Positions 14,857 through 18,174 of a stretch of DNA of 18,174 nt are shown one piece after another; the stretch's first letter is position 1, and the number at the start of each line of letters is the position of its first letter. The notes below the pieces were generated by a model that was not told the origin of the DNA, did no database searches, and worked only from the letters and a program-made list of their open reading frames with translations. The translations under genes were made by a program, and so were the position numbers. This DNA comes from Micrococcaceae bacterium UBA6021. Its GTDB lineage: Bacteria > Actinomycetota > Actinomycetes > Actinomycetales > Micrococcaceae. Location: NCBI GenBank assembly GCA_002427975.1, contig DIZT01000233.1, positions 1,312 through 19,485 on the forward strand, given 5' to 3'.

Positions 14857-15897
14857 CTAGCCAGCCTTGGCCGCGGCCAGCACCACCTTAACCGGGACGC
14901 CCGTGGCGAGCGATTCCTGGGCGGCGTCGGCCACTCGGGAAGCGGCCACGGCGTCCTCCGGGGTGCAGGGATTCTCCCGCCGGCCCAGGATCAGCTCGAC
15001 AAACGCGGCCATTTCGGATCGGTACGCCTGGTCGAAGCGCTCGGCAAAGGTGCTGTGGGATTCGCCGGCGGGGAAGGCGATCCCGGCTTCAGCCGACGCC
15101 ATGGCCGTTTGCTCGTCGAGGCCAACCATCAGCGAACGGCTGGAGCCCTGGATTTCCAGGCGGACGTCGTGGCCGGCGCCGTTGTACCGCGAGGCGGACA
15201 CCGAGCCCACGGTGCCGTCGTCGAACGTGACCAGCGCCAGGGCCGTGTCCACGTCGCCCACTGCGCCGATGGCCGGGTCGCCGTTGTTGGAGCCCTTCGC
15301 ATAGACCTCGACGATCTCGCGTCCGGTCAGCCAACGCAGGATGTCGAAGTCGTGGACGGAGCAGTCGCGGAACAGTCCGCCGGAGCTTGCGAGGAACTCA
15401 ACGGGCGGCGGCGTCATATCGCAGGTGACGGCGCGCAAGGAGTGGATCCAGCCCAGTTCGCCCGCCTGGTACGCCCGCCGCGCCTCAAGGTAGCCGCGGT
15501 CAAAGCGGCGCTGGTGGCCGATCTGCACCACGCCATTGTTGCCGCGGATGTAGTCCAGCACAGGCAGGGCATCCGCCACATTCATGGCCACGGGCTTTTC
15601 GCAGAACACCGGGATTCCGGCGTCCACTCCGGCTTTGATCAGTTCGGGGTGGGTTCCGGTTCCCGTGGCGATGACCAGGCCGTCCACCCGGGAGGCAATG
15701 AGCGCCTCCACGGACGGCAGGAACCCGGCACCGAGGCCGGCAGCTATCCCCCTGGCATGGTCCTCGGCGACGTCGGTGAGCCGGAGCCTGACGTTGATGC
15801 CCTGCGGGTTGAGGACTCCGTTGAGCGCGGAGATGTTGTGGGCGTGCATGACGCCGATGCGCCCCACTCCGACCAAGCCAAGAATGACGTCTTTCAT
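14857..15897 (-). CDS. iolG: Gfo/Idh/MocA oxidoreductase, inositol 2-dehydrogenase-like
   Basis: The 346-residue NAD(P)-dependent dehydrogenase has the Rossmann signature GVGRIG (10-15). The EKP motif holds Lys101, and the catalytic pair is Asp178 and His182 in FRDCSVHDFDILRW. The Lys-Asp-His set matches that of B. subtilis inositol 2-dehydrogenase, so oxidation of myo-inositol or another inositol to an inosose is likely. The start overlaps the stop of the TIM-barrel gene by 4 bp (ATGA), with AAGGGA close upstream. It is the last gene of the minus-strand operon. The family is certain; the exact inositol isomer or other polyol is not. Confidence 0.88.
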   Translation of the reverse strand: MKDVILGLVGVGRIGVMHAHNISALNGVLNPQGINVRLRLTDVAEDHARGIAAGLGAGFLPSVEALIASRVDGLVIATGTGTHPELIKAGVDAGIPVFCEKPVAMNVADALPVLDYIRGNNGVVQIGHQRRFDRGYLEARRAYQAGELGWIHSLRAVTCDMTPPPVEFLASSGGLFRDCSVHDFDILRWLTGREIVEVYAKGSNNGDPAIGAVGDVDTALALVTFDDGTVGSVSASRYNGAGHDVRLEIQGSSRSLMVGLDEQTAMASAEAGIAFPAGESHSTFAERFDQAYRSEMAAFVELILGRRENPCTPEDAVAASRVADAAQESLATGVPVKVVLAAAKAG

Positions 15898-16697
15898 GGT
15901 GTCCCTTCTGTTGAAAAAGTTGTAGTGTCCTGCGGCGTGAACGCCGCCCGGAAGGCCGCAAGTGCTTCCGCGTCGTCACCGCTGGCCCACGCCTCCATGC
16001 CCACGGTTCCTTCGTAGCCTGCGTCCGCGAGCGCCTTGGCGACGGCAGCGTAGTTGATCTCCCCGGTCCCCGGTTCGCAGCGGCCCGGCACATCCGCCAC
16101 CTGGACCTCGCCGATGTGCGGCAGGGCAGTCCGCACCAGCTCGATCAGGTTCCCCTCCCCCAGCTGTGCGTGGTACAGGTCCAGCATGAGCTTCACGTTG
16201 GGGTGCCCGGCCGCTTCCACGAGCGCCAGGGTGTCCTTGGCGCGTGCGAGCGGAATGCCGGGGTGGTCCAGGACCGTGTTGAGGTTCTCCAGGCAGAACG
16301 TCACCCCGTATTTTTCGCCGAGCACGCCCAGCCGTTCCAACGTCCGCACCCCGGTGCTCCACATACGGCCGGTGGAGCGGTACACAGGGCGGGCGGCGTG
16401 GCCGTCGATGAGTTCCGCGGAGTGCACCACCATGCGGCTGACGCCGAGTTCCAGGGCGGTGGGGACCAGCGATTCGGCTGTCCGCACCACGTCATCGGCC
16501 GTGTCGGGGTCCACTAGGCTCCCGGAGGTGTACCCGGTCATGGAGGAAAACACCGCATCGGTGGCCTTGAGCGCGGCCAGGTCTTTGCCCCGCGAGTCCC
16601 ACATCTCGACGCCGAATCCGGCGTCGTGGATCCGCCGCACCCGTTCAACAAACGGCAGCTCCGTGAAGACCATTTCCGCGCAGACAGCCAGCCGCAT
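15894..16697 (-). CDS. TIM-barrel isomerase, hydroxypyruvate isomerase (Hyi)-like
   Basis: The 267-residue protein is of the AP-endonuclease-2/xylose-isomerase-like fold. Expected metal ligands are visible: Glu137 (FCLENLN), Asp173 (MLDLYH), Gln199 (GEVQVADVPGR) and Glu235 (GMEAW). The segment DVPGRCEPGTGEINY is the hallmark of the hydroxypyruvate isomerase group. Despite that, the inositol setting makes an inosose isomerase or another ketose/aldose isomerase role equally possible. Its ATG shares one base with the preceding gene's TGA (TGATG) and its TGA overlaps the next ATG, so all three are translationally coupled. No independent ribosome site is seen. Confidence 0.85.
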   Translation of the reverse strand: MRLAVCAEMVFTELPFVERVRRIHDAGFGVEMWDSRGKDLAALKATDAVFSSMTGYTSGSLVDPDTADDVVRTAESLVPTALELGVSRMVVHSAELIDGHAARPVYRSTGRMWSTGVRTLERLGVLGEKYGVTFCLENLNTVLDHPGIPLARAKDTLALVEAAGHPNVKLMLDLYHAQLGEGNLIELVRTALPHIGEVQVADVPGRCEPGTGEINYAAVAKALADAGYEGTVGMEAWASGDDAEALAAFRAAFTPQDTTTFSTEGTP

Positions 16698-17785
16698 CAG
16701 ACGGCCGCCGTCTCGTTGACCGCCACCGGCGCGCCGCGTTTGACGGACTCGATGCAGGCCAGCGCCATGGCCAGCGCGCGGCGGGCGTCTGCGGCCCCGG
16801 GAGTGATGGTGAAATCGCCCGACGACGGCGGCACGCCGTCGCGCCGCGCACGCACCGCACCGGCGAAGTCGGCGAGTTCGTCCGTGTAGGCCTGGCGGAA
16901 GAGCTCAACGTTGAGCCGCGGGGTATCGGCAGACAGTCCCTCCGCCGTGTAACGCCGGGCCGCGGTTTCCGTGGCGCGGCCAGCCTGGACCATGCCTTTG
17001 GAACCGAAGACTTCGCCGCGGATGTCGTACCCGTACAGGGCGCTGAAGTTTGCCTCGGCCACGGCCACCGCACCGTTGCTGTAGCGAATGGTCACCACCG
17101 CGGTGTCCAGGAACCCCTGCTCGCGCAGGGAGGGCTCCACGAGCGCGTCGGCCACGGCGTAGACCTCCACGGGCTCGGCGCCTTCGTTGAACCAGTTCAG
17201 GGTGTCGAAGTCGTGGATCAGGGTTTCCAGGAAGATCGTCCATGCGGGGACTCTGGCCGCCTGCGGAATGCTGCCGGTGCCCGGGTCGCGCGTCAGCGAG
17301 CGCAGGAGCTGCGGCTGCCCGGCAATGCCGGCGGCGAGGTCTTTCTTGGCGGACTGGAAGTCTTCAGCGTAGCGGCGGTTGAAGCCAATCTGGAAATGTA
17401 CCCCTGCGGTTTCGACGGCGGCCAGGGCGGCGTCGAGCTCTTCGAGGCTCTGCGCGCCGGGCTTCTCGCAAAACACGTGCTTGCCGGCGGCTGCGGCCTG
17501 GGCAATCAGGGATGCGTGGAAGCGCGCCGGGCTGGCAATGATCACGGCGTCAATGTCCGGATCTGCCAGGATATCCGCGGCATCGGCCGTGACCTTCGCC
17601 GTGCCAAGCTGGGCTGCCACGGACGCTGCGGAGTCCACGTTGGGATCGGCGACGGCGGCCAGGACCGCACCGGGAACCCGGCGGGCTATGCTTTCGCCGT
17701 GAAACGCTCCCATCCAGCCGGAACCTATGAGACCCAGCCTCACAGGTGTGGGAAGTTCGGCGGAGTGCTGTTGGATGTAGGCCAT
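16697..17785 (-). CDS. Gfo/Idh/MocA oxidoreductase (second in operon)
   Basis: The 362-residue protein has GSGWMG in the Rossmann turn (21-26) and EKP with Lys108. The active-site stretch is FLETLIHDFDTLNWF, where His191 is kept but the usual catalytic Asp four residues before it is Glu187. The C-terminal Gfo/Idh alpha/beta domain is complete. ATG at 17785 is chosen because AAGGA lies seven bases before it; the frame opens at 17812 without such a site. It follows the partial oxidoreductase gene by 35 bp and is coupled to the TIM-barrel gene. It differs clearly from the IolG-like protein downstream, so a second substrate (another inositol isomer, an inosose or a sugar acid) is inferred. Confidence 0.9.
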   Translation of the reverse strand: MAYIQQHSAELPTPVRLGLIGSGWMGAFHGESIARRVPGAVLAAVADPNVDSAASVAAQLGTAKVTADAADILADPDIDAVIIASPARFHASLIAQAAAAGKHVFCEKPGAQSLEELDAALAAVETAGVHFQIGFNRRYAEDFQSAKKDLAAGIAGQPQLLRSLTRDPGTGSIPQAARVPAWTIFLETLIHDFDTLNWFNEGAEPVEVYAVADALVEPSLREQGFLDTAVVTIRYSNGAVAVAEANFSALYGYDIRGEVFGSKGMVQAGRATETAARRYTAEGLSADTPRLNVELFRQAYTDELADFAGAVRARRDGVPPSSGDFTITPGAADARRALAMALACIESVKRGAPVAVNETAAV

Positions 17786-17820
17786 GGGCCCGTCCTTTCG
17801 ATGGTCAGTCAAACAATTGC

Positions 17821-18174
17821 TCAGGCGGGCGCGATGCCTTCGCCCGGGAATTCAATGCCCAGTTGGCGGCGGATTTCATCGGCAACTTCCATGGTGCGGA
17901 TGGAGGAGGCCAGGGGCCGCTGTGGGATTTCTGTCTTACCGGCGGCGATGGCGCGGGCCACCGCTGCCGCTTCGTAGTGCAGGCCTTCGAAGTGCCCGCC
18001 GGCTGGTTCGCTGTGCCGAAGCCGCGTGCCGTCCGGGAACCGGATCTCGAAACCGCCGGGCATGTTGAAGGGGCCGTCGATGGTCAAGGTGGCTTCGGAC
18101 CCAACAATCGTGGCGGCGGCGGGGGAGAAATTATGCACCTGGGTATTGATCACGGCCTGGCTCCCGCCGGGGAA
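17821..18174 (-). CDS. C-terminal part of a third Gfo/Idh-type oxidoreductase (partial)
   Basis: The last 117 residues of a protein whose start lies beyond the right edge. The visible part reads FPGGSQAVINTQVHNFSPAAATIVGSEATLTIDGPF in two consecutive pieces (FPGGSQAVINTQVHNFSP, then AAATIVGSEATLTIDGPF), the strand pattern of the Gfo/Idh C-terminal domain. It ends with a closing helix (SIRTMEVADEIRRQLG). The catalytic domain is not seen, so the substrate cannot be judged. It is upstream in the same operon and 35 bp before the next start. Confidence 0.8.
   Translation of the reverse strand, partial: FPGGSQAVINTQVHNFSPAAATIVGSEATLTIDGPFNMPGGFEIRFPDGTRLRHSEPAGGHFEGLHYEAAAVARAIAAGKTEIPQRPLASSIRTMEVADEIRRQLGIEFPGEGIAPA

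Overview
This window reads as chromosomal DNA of a high-GC actinobacterium of the Arthrobacter / Pseudarthrobacter type (Micrococcaceae). The basis is the strong G/C bias at third codon positions, GTG starts behind good Shine-Dalgarno sequences, the gene families present and their protein wording. The placement is an inference, since no rRNA or marker gene lies in the window. No IS element, prophage, CRISPR array, tRNA or rRNA was recognised.

Region 1 (1-4188): drug export on the minus strand. A marR-family repressor gene sits 1 bp ahead of a 14-TM DHA2-type MFS exporter gene, with a compact multi-palindrome operator in front of marR. Downstream lies a heterodimeric-type ABC exporter half-transporter with a degenerate ATPase site. 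Its presumed partner starts by a 4-bp overlap at position 44 and leaves the window.

Region 2 (4189-9547): a guanidino-compound or arginine-derived module. It holds a ureohydrolase (agmatinase/guanidinobutyrase type), a ThDP-dependent decarboxylase-like enzyme 5 bp behind it, an XRE-cupin regulator, and a divergently placed sodium:solute symporter. The enzyme pair matches what the arginine transaminase route needs (2-ketoarginine decarboxylase plus guanidinobutyrase), but agmatine/polyamine use is equally open. The promoter regions on both sides of the regulator gene share an 11-bp element (CAWCAAGTGTT), which suggests one regulon.

Region 3 (9548-12896): miscellaneous genes. After a large hairpin terminator come a very acidic 74-residue protein (minus), a ferritin-like/VIT1 membrane fusion protein for metal handling (plus), and a two-gene minus-strand unit of an SRPBCC protein and a LOG-family nucleotide-binding protein.

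Region 4 (12897-18174): myo-inositol-type sugar catabolism. A GntR/UTRA regulator (IolR-like) with a nested-palindrome operator precedes iolB on the plus strand. Converging on them across a perfect 18-bp terminator is a tightly coupled minus-strand operon: a partial Gfo/Idh oxidoreductase at the right edge, a second Gfo/Idh oxidoreductase, a hydroxypyruvate-isomerase-like TIM-barrel protein and an IolG-like dehydrogenase.
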